Positions 25,540 to 35,234 of a stretch of 64,000 nt of DNA are shown piece after piece. Origin of the DNA: Arthrobacter sp. KBS0702 (lineage in GTDB: Bacteria > Actinomycetota > Actinomycetes > Actinomycetales > Micrococcaceae); NCBI RefSeq assembly GCF_005937985.2, contig NZ_CP042172.1:62001-126000 (forward strand), given 5' to 3'. Made by a program: the position numbers and the translations under genes. Every line of letters begins with the position of its first letter. Positions within the stretch are counted from its first letter, which is position 1. The notes below the pieces were generated by a model, which was not told the origin of the DNA, ran no database searches, and was given only the letters and a program-made list of their open reading frames with translations.

Positions 25540-26418
25540 TCAGTCCGTCTCTTCCCGGACCTGCGAGACAAGCTGGGTGGGATTGACGAACCGGAGGGCC
25601 ACTACCAGCAGCACCATCATCATGAGCATGTAGACAACAGCCATCGCGTCGACGGACTGCTGGGCGCGGATACCGGCCCCGGTCATGGCCGTGAACAGCG
25701 CCACGACAAGGGTGTCGGAGGTGGAATCCGAGGTCAGGAAGGTCAGCTCGAACATGCCCACCGTCCGGACCAGCACCAGGACCGCGGCCGCAAGGATGCC
25801 CGGCACCAGGAGCGGCGCGAGGATCCTCGTGAAAAGCCGCAGCATGTTGGCGCCGCACATCCGGGCCGCCGACTCGATCGACGGGTTGATCTGCTCGATG
25901 AACGGCGTCATGGTCAGAATGACGAACGGGATGGACGGAACCAGGTTGGCCAGGATCACGCCCGTCAGGCCCGGTGCCAGGTGGTAGTACGTCAGCAGCG
26001 TCGCCAGCGGGATCCCATACGTGATCGGGGGCATCATGATCGGCAGCAGGAAGACGAGCATCAGGATGTTCTTGCCCGGGAAACTGCGGCGGGCCAGCAC
26101 GTAGGAGGCAGGCGCGCCGATCAGCACGGAGATTCCGACGACGGCGATGGAGACGGTCAGCGTGGTGCCGATGACCTGGCCGAGGTCGTATTCCTTCCAG
26201 GCGTCGGCGTACCAGGTGGGGGTGTAGCCCGACGGCAGCCAGGTGTCGAACCATTCCTTGGCGAAGGAGTTGACGACCACGGAGGACACCACACCGAGCA
26301 GCAGCAGCAGGAACACGGCCATGCTTCCCCAGATCAGGAACGTTCCCGGGGAGGCCGCCAGCGGCCGTTTGGCGGCGGCGGGCGTGGCGCCGGACTTTGG
26401 TTTCAGTGTGAGGCTCAT
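25540..26418 (-). CDS. ABC transporter permease (PotC/FbpB-like), uronate locus
   Basis: 292 residues with six predicted helices after a polar N-terminus. The EAA loop that contacts the ATPase reads ESAARMCGANMLRLFTRILA (about 190-210), with PLLVPG after it. By type it is the second permease of a polyamine/iron/2-aminoethylphosphonate-like importer. Its start overlaps the stop of the first permease by one base (TGATG), so expression is coupled. Together with the genes upstream it should form one importer; a uronate or oligouronate substrate is inferred from the locus. Confidence 0.88.
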   Translation of the reverse strand: MSLTLKPKSGATPAAAKRPLAASPGTFLIWGSMAVFLLLLLGVVSSVVVNSFAKEWFDTWLPSGYTPTWYADAWKEYDLGQVIGTTLTVSIAVVGISVLIGAPASYVLARRSFPGKNILMLVFLLPIMMPPITYGIPLATLLTYYHLAPGLTGVILANLVPSIPFVILTMTPFIEQINPSIESAARMCGANMLRLFTRILAPLLVPGILAAAVLVLVRTVGMFELTFLTSDSTSDTLVVALFTAMTGAGIRAQQSVDAMAVVYMLMMMVLLVVALRFVNPTQLVSQVREETD

Positions 26419-27344
26419 CAGCCCTTACCTCCGGTGGATCCTTTGTACATGCGGGAGCGCCAGATCAGCACCAGAACGATGACGACCAGTTCCACGGCAC
26501 CCATGACGATGGCCGCCGCGGACGCGAGCGGGTAGTCGAACTGCTGGCCCCAGGCGTTGTAGGCCACGTAGGCGATGACCCGGGTGGACCCGGACGGGTC
26601 GCCGACGAGGATGGCCGAGGGGAAAACGCTGAAGGCCAGGACGAAGGTCAGGCAGAAGGTGATGGCCAGCCCGGGTGCCAGGAGCGGCAGGGTGATCCGG
26701 CGGAAACGCTGCTTCCAGTCCGCGCCCAGGGTCCGGGCAGCCGCCTCGAGCGAGGGATCGATGCCGGAGAGGTAGGACAGGATCAGCAGGAACGCGAACG
26801 GGAACCCCGAGATGATCAGGGACCAGAGCACGCCCCAGTAGTTCTGGACCAGCTGGAGCGGCTCGAATCCGAGGAGTCCAAGGAAGCGGTTCAGCCAGCC
26901 GCGCTGCCCGAAGAAGTTCAGCAGGCCCTCGGCGGTGAGGACGGTGCCGAGCGTGATCGGGATGACCAGCACCGTCGTCAGGGCGCGCTTGCCGCGGAAC
27001 TTCCCGCGCATCTTGTAGGCGATCGGAACCGAGACCAGGACGTTCAGCAGGGCCGCCGGGAGTGCCAGCTGCAGGGTCACCCAGATCGAATCCAGCCCCC
27101 TGACCGAGGGGTCCGTGAAGAACTTCACGTAGGCGCCGAAAAGTCCGCCGGTTTTCGGCTGGAAGGACAGGCCCAGGCCGTAGACGAACGGGTAGACGAA
27201 CAGCACCAGGGCGAACACCAGCGCGGGCAGCAGCAGGAGCAGGAGCTTGTCGATGCCGCGTTCGGCGAGCCGGTGGGACAGTGCGGGCCGGGTTCCCGGT
27301 TCCTCCTGCCCCACCCGGGCCGGGCGCTGCCCGGTGAGGGTCAC
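26418..27344 (-). CDS. ABC transporter permease (PotB-like), uronate locus
   Basis: 308 residues. A basic N-terminus is followed by six helices. The first is LLLLLPALVFALVLFVYPFV, and the EAA loop reads EAAARTLGADWKQRFRRITL with PLLAPGL after it. It pairs with the next permease to form the membrane channel. The GTG start overlaps the end of the ATPase gene by four bases (GTGA). The domain type is that of polyamine/spermidine or ferric-ion importers rather than the CUT1 sugar importers. Confidence 0.88.
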   Translation of the reverse strand: MTLTGQRPARVGQEEPGTRPALSHRLAERGIDKLLLLLLPALVFALVLFVYPFVYGLGLSFQPKTGGLFGAYVKFFTDPSVRGLDSIWVTLQLALPAALLNVLVSVPIAYKMRGKFRGKRALTTVLVIPITLGTVLTAEGLLNFFGQRGWLNRFLGLLGFEPLQLVQNYWGVLWSLIISGFPFAFLLILSYLSGIDPSLEAAARTLGADWKQRFRRITLPLLAPGLAITFCLTFVLAFSVFPSAILVGDPSGSTRVIAYVAYNAWGQQFDYPLASAAAIVMGAVELVVIVLVLIWRSRMYKGSTGGKG

Positions 27345-28474
27345 AGTACCGCCGCCTCAAGCTCGGGGGCCGGGCTCGCCGTCGGCGAAAGCTCGGCCGG
27401 GAAGACCAGCACCCGCTCCTGTGCCGCGGTGAGGGTGACCCGTTGGCCGGGTTCCACATGGCGGGGCGTCCGGACGTGCAGCGGCTTTCCGGCGTCGGAC
27501 CGGGCCTCGACCGCGAACTCACGGCCCTGGTATTCGACGACTTCGACCGTCGCGTCGATGCTGGCAAGGCCGGCCGGAGCCGTCCCCGCCGGGGCGATGT
27601 CGAAGTCCTCGGGGCGCAGCCCCACCTTCACCGCGTCGCCGGCGCGGAGCGGTTCCCTGGTGGAACCGGTAATAGTGGTGCCGAGGACCGAAACGGTCAC
27701 GGCGCCGCCGTGGACCCGTTCCACGACGCCCTCCAACAGGTTGCGGTAGCCCATGAAGTCCGCCACATGCCAGTTGACCGGGTGCTCGTGCAGCTCCTGC
27801 GGCGTGCCGACCTGCTGCACCTCGCCGAGGCGGAGCACCACAAGCCGGTCGGCCAGCGACAGCGCCTCCTCCTGGTCATGCGTCACGTAGAGCGTGGTGA
27901 GGCCAAGCGACTGGTGCAGCCGGCGGATCTCGGTCCGCATCTCCAGCCGCAGCTTCGCGTCCAGGTTCGAGAGCGGCTCGTCCATCAGGACCAGCGGCGG
28001 ACGGAGCACGACGGCGCGGGCGATTGCCACGCGCTGCTGCTGGCCGCCGGACATTTGGCCCGGCAGCTTGCTCGCGTGCGGCCCGAGCTGGACCAGGTCG
28101 ATCGCCTCGGCCACACGCTTCTTGATTTCCGCCTTGGGAACGTTGCGCATCTCCAGGCCGAACGCGATGTTCTTCTCCACGCTCAGGTGCGGGAACAGGG
28201 CGTAGTTCTGGAAAACCATGCCGAAGCCGCGCTTCTCGGGCGGGAGCTGGTCGATCTGCTTGCCGTCCATGAGGATGCGCCCGCCGGTCAGCGGCAGCAG
28301 GCCGGCCAGGCAGTTCAACGCCGTCGACTTCCCGCAACCGGACGGTCCCAGCAGGGCGATGAACTCCCCGCTGCGGATCGAGAGGTTGAGGTTCCGGAGC
28401 GCGTTCTGGCCGCCGAACGAACGGGCCACATTTTCAAGCTCGAGCGTCTCAAAACTCGTGGCGTGAATGCTCAT
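27341..28474 (-). CDS. ABC transporter ATP-binding protein (PotA-like, with TOBE domain)
   Basis: 377 residues. Walker A is GPSGCGKST (about 44-52), the Q-loop is VFQNYALFPHLSV, the signature is MSGGQQQRVAIARA, Walker B is LVLMDEPLSNLD, and the H-loop is VTHDQEEALSLAD. The C-terminal third (about 240-360) holds a TOBE/OB-fold regulatory domain with GLRPEDF. It energises the two permeases. It overlaps the binding-protein gene by four bases (ATGA). Confidence 0.94.
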   Translation of the reverse strand: MSIHATSFETLELENVARSFGGQNALRNLNLSIRSGEFIALLGPSGCGKSTALNCLAGLLPLTGGRILMDGKQIDQLPPEKRGFGMVFQNYALFPHLSVEKNIAFGLEMRNVPKAEIKKRVAEAIDLVQLGPHASKLPGQMSGGQQQRVAIARAVVLRPPLVLMDEPLSNLDAKLRLEMRTEIRRLHQSLGLTTLYVTHDQEEALSLADRLVVLRLGEVQQVGTPQELHEHPVNWHVADFMGYRNLLEGVVERVHGGAVTVSVLGTTITGSTREPLRAGDAVKVGLRPEDFDIAPAGTAPAGLASIDATVEVVEYQGREFAVEARSDAGKPLHVRTPRHVEPGQRVTLTAAQERVLVFPAELSPTASPAPELEAAVL

Positions 28475-29697
28475 TTCTTCTGCTCAACCTTTCCGGTGGC
28501 CACCTGCGTGTCCCAGGTGTCAAAGGCCTTCACCAGGGCGGCGGCGTCGATCGGCGTGGCCTTGGGGTTGTCCTTGATCAGCGCATCGTATTCGGGGCGG
28601 CCGAACTTCGCGATGACGTCCTTGCTGGCTTGCGGGGCGAGGTCAACCGTGACGTCCTTGATGGCCGGGCCCGGGTAGAAGTAGCCGGTATCAAACGTCT
28701 TGGCCTGCTGTTCCGGGGTCAGAGCGTACTGCAGCACCTGCAGGATTGCCGCCATCTTGTCCGCGGAGACGCCCTTGGGCACCGCGGCGTACTGCGCGTC
28801 AGTTACCCAGGTGAATCCCTTGAGCGCCTTCGTCTTGAAGTTCTCCGGCACCTGGCCCAGCGCGCGGGGGTTGATGTCCCAGCCCGTGGTGGTGATCGCC
28901 ATGTCCCACGTGCCGTTCTTCAAGTTGTTCATGGTCACGCCCGTGCCGGTCGGGTACGACGTGACGCTCTGGTTGAGCTGCTTTAGGTAGTCCCAGGTCT
29001 TGCTCCAGCCGTTCACCGGGTCCTTGGGGTCGGAGTCGCCGAGGATGTACGGCAGCCCCATGAGGAAGGTGCGGCCGGGGCCGGAGTTGGCCGGGCGGGC
29101 GTAGCCGAAGCGGCCCGGGTGCTCCTTGGCCCAGCTCAGGAGTTCTTCTGCCGTGCTCGGCGGGTTGGGCACCTTGTCCGGGTTGTATTCCAGCAGCGGC
29201 CCGGAGGGGTAGTAGGTCAGCGCGACGGCCTGGTCCTGCGCGAGCTTCTGCATCGCGGCGGCAGGCTCCTGGTAGTTGGCCATGTTGCCCAGCCGGTCCT
29301 TGTAGTCCTTGGCGACCGGGGCGAAGAGGCTCTCGCTGATGCCTGCGGCGAGGCCGTCGGTGCCGGTCAGGACGAGGTCGATCTTGAGGTTTCCGGCCTG
29401 CTGCTGGGCCTTGACCTTGCCGGCCATGTCGGGGGCGCCGGCGGTCTCCCAGGTGACCGAAGAGATGATGTCCGGGTGGTCCTTGGCGAACTGGTCGAAG
29501 ATGGCGCCGGTCAGTTGCTTGTTGCCGGCAACGTCGAGGATGTTCAGGGTCACGGCCTTGGAGGGCTTCTCCGGAACACTGCCGGCGGACAGCGTCGCTG
29601 CGGAGGCGTTGTCGCTCCCCGGGGCGCTACAGCCGGTGGCCAGCAGCCCGGCCACGCCGAGGGTTGCTGCCCACTGGACTCTTCTAGATGCTCGCAT
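28471..29697 (-). CDS. ABC transporter substrate-binding lipoprotein, uronate locus
   Basis: About 408 residues. The N-terminus is a lipoprotein signal: a basic start (MRASRRVQ), a hydrophobic stretch and the lipobox LLATGC at about 18-23, so it is tethered outside the membrane. The mature part is a family-1-type periplasmic-binding fold with DIISSVTWETAGAPDMAGKV and an MAITTTGWD segment. The ATG at 29697 has AAAGGA six bases upstream; ATGs at 29712 and 29745 lie inside lacI. It overlaps the end of the lacI-type gene by 14 bases. Confidence 0.88.
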   Translation of the reverse strand: MRASRRVQWAATLGVAGLLATGCSAPGSDNASAATLSAGSVPEKPSKAVTLNILDVAGNKQLTGAIFDQFAKDHPDIISSVTWETAGAPDMAGKVKAQQQAGNLKIDLVLTGTDGLAAGISESLFAPVAKDYKDRLGNMANYQEPAAAMQKLAQDQAVALTYYPSGPLLEYNPDKVPNPPSTAEELLSWAKEHPGRFGYARPANSGPGRTFLMGLPYILGDSDPKDPVNGWSKTWDYLKQLNQSVTSYPTGTGVTMNNLKNGTWDMAITTTGWDINPRALGQVPENFKTKALKGFTWVTDAQYAAVPKGVSADKMAAILQVLQYALTPEQQAKTFDTGYFYPGPAIKDVTVDLAPQASKDVIAKFGRPEYDALIKDNPKATPIDAAALVKAFDTWDTQVATGKVEQKK

Positions 29698-30742
29698 GGG
29701 ATTTCCTTTCATTGCGTCCGGCAGCGTTGCCGGACGGACGCTCACGGATGGCGGAGGGCACTACGGATGTGGACTGCCGGACAACGATTTCGATCGGAAG
29801 GTACTCGGCGGCGCGGGGGGCCGAATGGGGATCCAGGCTGTCGACCAGCCGGTCGACGGCGGCGCTGCCAACCTTCCGCAGGGGCGCCCGGACAGTGGTC
29901 AAAGCGGGGGAGACGAGCGTTGCGGCGTTGATGTCGTCAATGCCGACCACGCTCATCTCGTCCGGGACGGTAATGCCCCGGGCATGCAGCCGGGCGATGA
30001 TGCCCAGGGCCATGAGGTCGTTGTAGGCCAGGACGGCCGTCAGGCCGGCGGCCACGGCGAGATCCGCCGCGGACTGGCCGCCGCCGAAGACCGGCGCGAA
30101 CGAGCCCAGCGACATCACCTCGAGGCCGGGCAGGCCCGGGACGGCCTGTTCGATGCCGAGGCGGCGTTGCTGGTCCGACCAGGAGCCGGTGGGGCCGCCG
30201 GCATAGCCGACCTTCCGGTGTCCCAGCGCGTGGAGGTGTTCGAGGGCCTGGCGGACGATTTCCTGGTCGTTCACCGTGATGTCCGGCAGGCCCTGCATGC
30301 GCCGGTTGATCAGCAGCACGGGGATACCGCCGAGCAGGGACGCCAGGTCCGCGTCGGACATCCGGGAGGAGCACAGAATCAGCCCGTCCACCTGCGGCTT
30401 GAGCTTGCTCACCAGCTCCCGCTCCACGCGGCTGTCCTCATCCGAGTCGGCCACGAAGACTGAATAGCCCGCGGCGAGGGCCCTTGCCTGCACACCCTTG
30501 GTGACCGAGGCGAAGTAGGGGTTCTCGAGATCCGGCACCACCAGGCCGAGCGTGCCCTTGCGGCCGGTGGCGAGTCCCCGGGCGGCGTTGTTGGGGGTGT
30601 AGCCCAGTTCCCGCGCCTTGTCGACGATCTGCTGGCGGGTGCGGGGGGCGACCAGATCCGAGGAGGACAGGGCCCTGGACACCGTTGACGGCGAGACGCC
30701 CAGCGCCTTCGCCACGTCCCGGACCGTGATGGATCCCTTCAT
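29684..30742 (-). CDS. LacI family transcriptional regulator of the uronate divergon
   Basis: 352 residues. The N-terminal HTH and hinge read TVRDVAKALGVSPSTVSRAL, then TPNNAARGLATGRKGTLGLV. A periplasmic-binding-like effector domain follows (VPDLENPYFASVTKGVQARA, and the conserved NDLMALGIIARL). The ATG at 30742 has AGGTGA upstream; an ATG at 30760 lacks one. It is the first gene of the leftward operon. A LacI-type operator in its own promoter suggests autorepression relieved by a pathway intermediate such as a uronate or KDG; the inducer is not known. Confidence 0.92.
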   Translation of the reverse strand: MKGSITVRDVAKALGVSPSTVSRALSSSDLVAPRTRQQIVDKARELGYTPNNAARGLATGRKGTLGLVVPDLENPYFASVTKGVQARALAAGYSVFVADSDEDSRVERELVSKLKPQVDGLILCSSRMSDADLASLLGGIPVLLINRRMQGLPDITVNDQEIVRQALEHLHALGHRKVGYAGGPTGSWSDQQRRLGIEQAVPGLPGLEVMSLGSFAPVFGGGQSAADLAVAAGLTAVLAYNDLMALGIIARLHARGITVPDEMSVVGIDDINAATLVSPALTTVRAPLRKVGSAAVDRLVDSLDPHSAPRAAEYLPIEIVVRQSTSVVPSAIRERPSGNAAGRNERKSHASI

Positions 30743-30793
30743 GCGTACTTCACCTAACATCGTCGTCAGCCGCGGTCATGTGCGGTCCGTCAC

Positions 30794-30823
30794 ATCCTGC
30801 AACCGTTTGCAATGATCTGTCAA
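30794..30823 (-). promoter_or_regulatory. Leftward promoter with LacI-type operator in the spacer
   Basis: On the minus strand TTGACA (30818-30823) is followed by an 18-base spacer and CAGGAT (30794-30799). The spacer and -10 hold the near-palindrome TGCAAACGGTTGCA (30798-30811), which has the central CG and TTGCAA half-sites typical of LacI/GalR operators. Binding would occlude the promoter of the regulator-ABC-uxuB operon. Confidence 0.7.
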
Positions 30824-30980
30824 TAGTTTCGGAAAGAATCATTTGAAGGCTAGGGCCCACCGCGGCGAAATCCCGGCAATTACGCCACTTTCATTGCTTT
30901 ACGAGGCATCGGCGTGCATATTTAGATTTAGTTCAAACGCTAATTTTGTTGCATTTTGTTTCATTGGAGAGGCAAATTAC
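30824..30980 (+). promoter_or_regulatory. AT-rich leader and promoter region of the uxaC operon
   Basis: This stretch is far more AT-rich than the rest of the window. TTGCTT and CATATT spaced by 17 bases (about 30895-30923) are a weak promoter candidate. TTCAAACGCTAA (30932-30943) resembles half of the LacI operator and could be a second site. GGAGAGGC (30966-30973) is the ribosome site for the ATG at 30981. Confidence 0.4.
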
Positions 30981-32411
30981 ATGAGTGATTCCACTGCCTG
31001 GGCTATCGACCCGGACCGGGCCCTTCCTGCGGATCCGGCAACACGGAGCATCGCCCGGGAGCTGTACAACGCCGTGTCAGCACTGCCCATCGTGTCGATG
31101 CACGGCCACGTCGAGGCTGAGGTGTTCGTGGACAACGAATTCTTTGGGAACCCCGCGGAATTGCTGGTGATTCCGGACCACTACCTGGTGCGCATGCTGG
31201 TCTCGCAGGGCTACTCGCCGGCCGAACTCGGTGTGGCGAACCGGCAGGACGGGGCCCTGGCGGAGCGGGACGCGCGCCTGATCTGGCGGCGTTTCTGCGA
31301 GAACTGGAAACTGTTCCGCGGAACACCCACCCGCTATTGGCTCGAACACGAGCTGGCGGTCGTTTTCGAGACGCCGCTGCAGCCGTCCGCGGAGAATGCC
31401 GATGTCCTCTTCGACAAGCTCTCGGCCCTGCTCCACACCGAAGCGTTTCGCCCGCGGTCCATTCTTGACCGGTTCAACGTGGAAATTCTGGCCACCACGG
31501 ATTCGGCGCTGTCCGACCTTTCCGCCCACCGCAAACTGAGTGACGCCCTGGGGCCGGGCCGGATCGTCCCGACCTTCCGGCCCGATTCGCTGTTGCACAT
31601 CGACCACCCCAGGTGGCAGGACGAAATCCGGATGCTCTCGGAGGTTTCCGGGCTGGAGGTAGCGGACTACGCCAGCTTCCTGGCAGCCCTCCGGCAGCGG
31701 CGCCACGCGTTTGTCGACGCCGGCGCCCGCGCCACCGACCACGGCCATCTGCTGGCGGACACCACCCCGTTGCCGCCGGAGGAGGCGCAGCGGATCTTTG
31801 CCGCGGCGGTCCGCGGGGAAGTGACCGCCGAGGAGGCCCAGGCCTTCTCCGGCAGCATGCTGTATGAGATGGCCCGGATGTCCGTCGAGGACGGCCTGGT
31901 GATGCAGCTCCATCCCGGAGTGCTGCGCAACCACTGCCACAGCGTGTATGACTCCTACGGCCCGGACAAGGGCTTCGACATCCCCGTCGGCGTGGAGTTC
32001 ACCCGTTCCCTGCGGCCGCTGCTGGAGAGCTTCGGCATGAGCAAGGACTTCCGCTTCATCGCCTTCACCACCGACGAAACGGTCTACTCGCGGGAACTCG
32101 CGCCCCTCGCCGGCTGCTATCCCGCCATGAAACTCGGAGCCCCCTGGTGGTTCCTGGACAGCCCGGAACAGATGCGGCGCTTCCGTGAATCCGCCGTCGA
32201 AACGGCCGGGTTCTACAACACCAGCGGCTTCGTCGACGACACCCGGGCGCTCGCCTCCATCCCGGCCCGCCACGACCTGTCCCGGCGGATCGACGCCGGG
32301 TACCTGGCGCGCCTCGTCGCCGAGGGGCGGCTGGGCATGGCGGAAGCCGTGGAAACCGCCGTCGACCTCACCTACAACCTGCCCCTGCAGTCCTACGCCG
32401 CCCGCGGCTGA
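30981..32411 (+). CDS. uxaC: Glucuronate/galacturonate isomerase
   Basis: 476 residues, normal for UxaC, an amidohydrolase-fold isomerase that converts glucuronate to fructuronate and galacturonate to tagaturonate. The metal-binding start of the barrel reads [59 protein letters not shown] and [17 protein letters not shown] are family segments, and the C-terminal [18 protein letters not shown] is conserved. An upstream in-frame ATG (30843) lies in the AT-rich leader and is rejected. It is the first gene of the five-gene rightward uronate operon. Confidence 0.94.
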   Translation: MSDSTAWAIDPDRALPADPATRSIARELYNAVSALPIVSMHGHVEAEVFVDNEFFGNPAELLVIPDHYLVRMLVSQGYSPAELGVANRQDGALAERDARLIWRRFCENWKLFRGTPTRYWLEHELAVVFETPLQPSAENADVLFDKLSALLHTEAFRPRSILDRFNVEILATTDSALSDLSAHRKLSDALGPGRIVPTFRPDSLLHIDHPRWQDEIRMLSEVSGLEVADYASFLAALRQRRHAFVDAGARATDHGHLLADTTPLPPEEAQRIFAAAVRGEVTAEEAQAFSGSMLYEMARMSVEDGLVMQLHPGVLRNHCHSVYDSYGPDKGFDIPVGVEFTRSLRPLLESFGMSKDFRFIAFTTDETVYSRELAPLAGCYPAMKLGAPWWFLDSPEQMRRFRESAVETAGFYNTSGFVDDTRALASIPARHDLSRRIDAGYLARLVAEGRLGMAEAVETAVDLTYNLPLQSYAARG

Positions 32412-32427
32412 CCCGGAAGGAACATCA

Positions 32428-33654
32428 ATGACGATACGCTCAGCCGAGGTCCTGGTCAGCAGTCCGGGAAGGAACTTCGTTACCCTGCGCATCACCACCG
32501 ACGACGGTGTGGTGGGGCTTGGCGACGCCACCGTCAACGGCCGCGAGCTGGCCGTGGCCGCCTATCTCACCGAGCACGTGGTCCCGCTGCTCATCGGGCG
32601 CGACGAGGCGATGATTGAGGACGCGTGGCAGTTCCTCTACCGCAGCGCCTACTGGCGGCGCGGCCCCATCACGATGGCCGCGATTGCCGCCGTCGACGTC
32701 GCACTCTGGGACATCAAGGCGAAAGTGGCCGGCCTGCCGCTGTACCAATTGCTGGGCGGCGCCTCCCGCACCGGCTGCCTCGCCTACGGCCACGCGTCGG
32801 GCACCGACCTGGACGCCCTGTGCGTCTCGATCCAGAACCATCTCGACCAGGGCTTCAAAGCCATCCGCGTCCAGACCGGCGTCCCCGGGCTGGGGCAGAT
32901 CTACGGCGTCGCCGGGGACCAGCGCCCCGGACAGCGCTACGACTACGAACCCGCCAAACGCCTCCCGAAACCGGCGGAGGAACTCTGGGACACCCGCGCC
33001 TACCTCCGCCACGTTCCGGGCGTTTTCGCCGCGGTCCGGGAGAAGTTCGGACCGGAACTGGTCCTGCTGCATGACGGCCACCACCGGATGACGCCGAACC
33101 AGGCGGCCTCGCTGGGGAAGAGCCTCGAGCCGTACGACCTGTTTTGGCTGGAGGACTGCACCCCCGGGGAAAACCAGGAGGGCATGCGCCGGGTCCGGTC
33201 CCAGACCACCACCCCGCTGGCGATCGGCGAGGTCTTCAACACCGTCTACGACTACCAGACGCTGATCACCGAGCAGCTGATCGACTACGTCCGCTCCGCA
33301 GTGACCCACACGGGCGGCATCACGGCGCTGCGCAAACTCATGGACTTCGCCGCCATCTACCAGATCAAGTCGGGCTTCCACGGCCCGACAGATATCTCCC
33401 CGGTGGGCCAGGCGGCCCAGCTGCACCTGGGGCTGGCGATCCACAACTTCGGCATCCAGGAGTACATGAAGCACTCCGAGGAGACCCTGCAGGTGTTCCG
33501 CACCAGCTACACCTTCGAGAACGGGCTGCTGCACCCGGGGGACAACCCCGGCCTGGGCGTGGACTACGACGACGAGCTCGCCGCCGGCTTCGAGTACACC
33601 CCGGCATACCTTCCCACGGCCCGCCTGCTTGACGGGACGGTGCACGACTGGTGA
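32428..33654 (+). CDS. manD: Enolase-superfamily D-mannonate dehydratase (ManD/RspA type)
   Basis: 408 residues, the usual ManD length. The capping domain starts [20 protein letters not shown]. The barrel contains [31 protein letters not shown], the metal-ligand strands [10 protein letters not shown] and [13 protein letters not shown], then [13 protein letters not shown] and [13 protein letters not shown]. ManD dehydrates mannonate to 2-keto-3-deoxygluconate and is unrelated to the classical UxuA. GGAAGG precedes the ATG, 16 bases after uxaC. Some ManD homologues have low activity or act on gluconate; in this operon the mannonate role is well supported. Confidence 0.92.
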   Translation: MTIRSAEVLVSSPGRNFVTLRITTDDGVVGLGDATVNGRELAVAAYLTEHVVPLLIGRDEAMIEDAWQFLYRSAYWRRGPITMAAIAAVDVALWDIKAKVAGLPLYQLLGGASRTGCLAYGHASGTDLDALCVSIQNHLDQGFKAIRVQTGVPGLGQIYGVAGDQRPGQRYDYEPAKRLPKPAEELWDTRAYLRHVPGVFAAVREKFGPELVLLHDGHHRMTPNQAASLGKSLEPYDLFWLEDCTPGENQEGMRRVRSQTTTPLAIGEVFNTVYDYQTLITEQLIDYVRSAVTHTGGITALRKLMDFAAIYQIKSGFHGPTDISPVGQAAQLHLGLAIHNFGIQEYMKHSEETLQVFRTSYTFENGLLHPGDNPGLGVDYDDELAAGFEYTPAYLPTARLLDGTVHDW

Positions 33655-35234
33655 ACGCCCCCGAGACCACCGCCGCAACCCTCCCGCTCGCGTCCTGCAT
33701 CCTGCAGCTGGCTGCCGGCGACGACGTGGGGGTCGCCACCCGCGACCTCCCCGCCGGAACCAGGCTGCAGGACGCAGCATTGGACCCCGCCGCATCGGAC
33801 CCCGCCGGCCCGGTGCTGGAAGTCGGCGCCAACGTCCCGCGCGGGCACAAGATCGCGCTGAAGCCGGTCGCCGCCGGCGCGCCGGTGCACAAGTACGGAC
33901 AGTCGATCGGCCGCGCCCTGACGGGAATTCGGCCGGGGGACCACGTGCACACGCACAACCTCGGCATGGACGAGGTGAAGCAGGACTACGAGTTTGGCAC
34001 GGCACGCGTCAGCCCTGCCGTTCCGGCCGGACCCCGCCCCACATTCCAGGGCTACCGCCGGGCCGGCGGCAAGGTCGGTACCCGCAACTACATCGGCATC
34101 CTGACCTCCGTTAACTGCTCGGCCAGCACCGCACGGATGATCGCAGACCAGTTCCGCGGCGGCGCCCTTGACGCCTTCCCCAATGTCGACGGCGTTTTTG
34201 CCCTGACCCACGGCAGCGGCTGCGGCATGGTGCTGGGCAGTTCGGGCGCCGAAGTCCTGGTCCGTACCCTGCGCGGCTACGCGGCGCACCCCAACTTCGC
34301 CGGCCTGCTGGTCCTCGGACTCGGCTGTGAGATGCTCCAGACGGAACGCTTCCTCGACCCGGAAACCGCGCCCGCGCTGATCGAACGGCTCACCATCCAG
34401 GACTCGGGCGGGATCAGGGCCACGGTCAAGGCGGGGGTGGCCCTGATCGAAGGGATGCTCCCGGCCATCAACGAACTGCAGCGGGAGCCCGTGGACGTTG
34501 CCGAGCTTGTGCTGGGCCTGAACTGCGGCGGCTCGGACGGTTACTCGGGCATCACGGCCAACCCCGCGCTGGGGGTCGCCTCGGACCTGCTGGTCGCCTA
34601 CGGCGGAACGTCGGCGCTCGCCGAAACGCCCGAGGTCTTCGGGGCCGAGCACCTGCTCACCCGCCGGGCGATCGCTCCCGAGGTGGGGCAGCGACTGCTG
34701 GGGCAACTGGAATGGTGGCGGGACTACGCCAGCTCCGGCGGCGGAAGCCTGGACAACAACCCTTCGCCCGGCAACAAGGCCGGGGGCTTGACCACGATCC
34801 TGGAGAAATCGCTGGGCGCCGTGGCCAAGGCCGGCCAGGCTGAGCTGTCTGCCGTCTACGCCTACGCCGAGCCGATGACCAGCCCGGGGCTCGTCTTCAT
34901 GGACACGCCGGGCTACGATCCGGTGTCCGTCACCGGGCTCGTGGCCGGCGGCGCCAACGTCGTGTGCTTTACCACCGGCCGCGGCTCCGTCTTCGGCTGC
35001 AAGCCCGTGCCCAGCATCAAGCTGGGCACCAACACCGAGCTCTACGAACGCATGCCGGAGGACCTGGACCTCAATTGCGGCGTCATCGTCGACGGCGAAG
35101 CGACAGTCCAGGAGGTGGGGGAGCTGATCTTTGCCCGCATCCTCGCCGTGGCATCAGGAGCGAAGACCGTCAGCGAAGAACTCGACCTCGGACAGGAAGA
35201 ATTTGTGCCATGGCAACTGGGAACCGTGACGTGA
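33651..35234 (+). CDS. uxaA: Altronate dehydratase family protein (SAF + UxaA domains fused)
   Basis: 527 residues. The N-terminal SAF domain (about 10-100) has [15 protein letters not shown], and a [19 protein letters not shown] segment. The UxaA/GarD catalytic part (about 120-525) has [59 protein letters not shown] and [20 protein letters not shown]. It would dehydrate D-altronate to KDG, the galacturonate branch. Galactarate dehydratases share the fold, but the uxaC/kdgK context favours altronate. The GTG start overlaps manD by four bases. Confidence 0.92.
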   Translation: MNAPETTAATLPLASCILQLAAGDDVGVATRDLPAGTRLQDAALDPAASDPAGPVLEVGANVPRGHKIALKPVAAGAPVHKYGQSIGRALTGIRPGDHVHTHNLGMDEVKQDYEFGTARVSPAVPAGPRPTFQGYRRAGGKVGTRNYIGILTSVNCSASTARMIADQFRGGALDAFPNVDGVFALTHGSGCGMVLGSSGAEVLVRTLRGYAAHPNFAGLLVLGLGCEMLQTERFLDPETAPALIERLTIQDSGGIRATVKAGVALIEGMLPAINELQREPVDVAELVLGLNCGGSDGYSGITANPALGVASDLLVAYGGTSALAETPEVFGAEHLLTRRAIAPEVGQRLLGQLEWWRDYASSGGGSLDNNPSPGNKAGGLTTILEKSLGAVAKAGQAELSAVYAYAEPMTSPGLVFMDTPGYDPVSVTGLVAGGANVVCFTTGRGSVFGCKPVPSIKLGTNTELYERMPEDLDLNCGVIVDGEATVQEVGELIFARILAVASGAKTVSEELDLGQEEFVPWQLGTVT

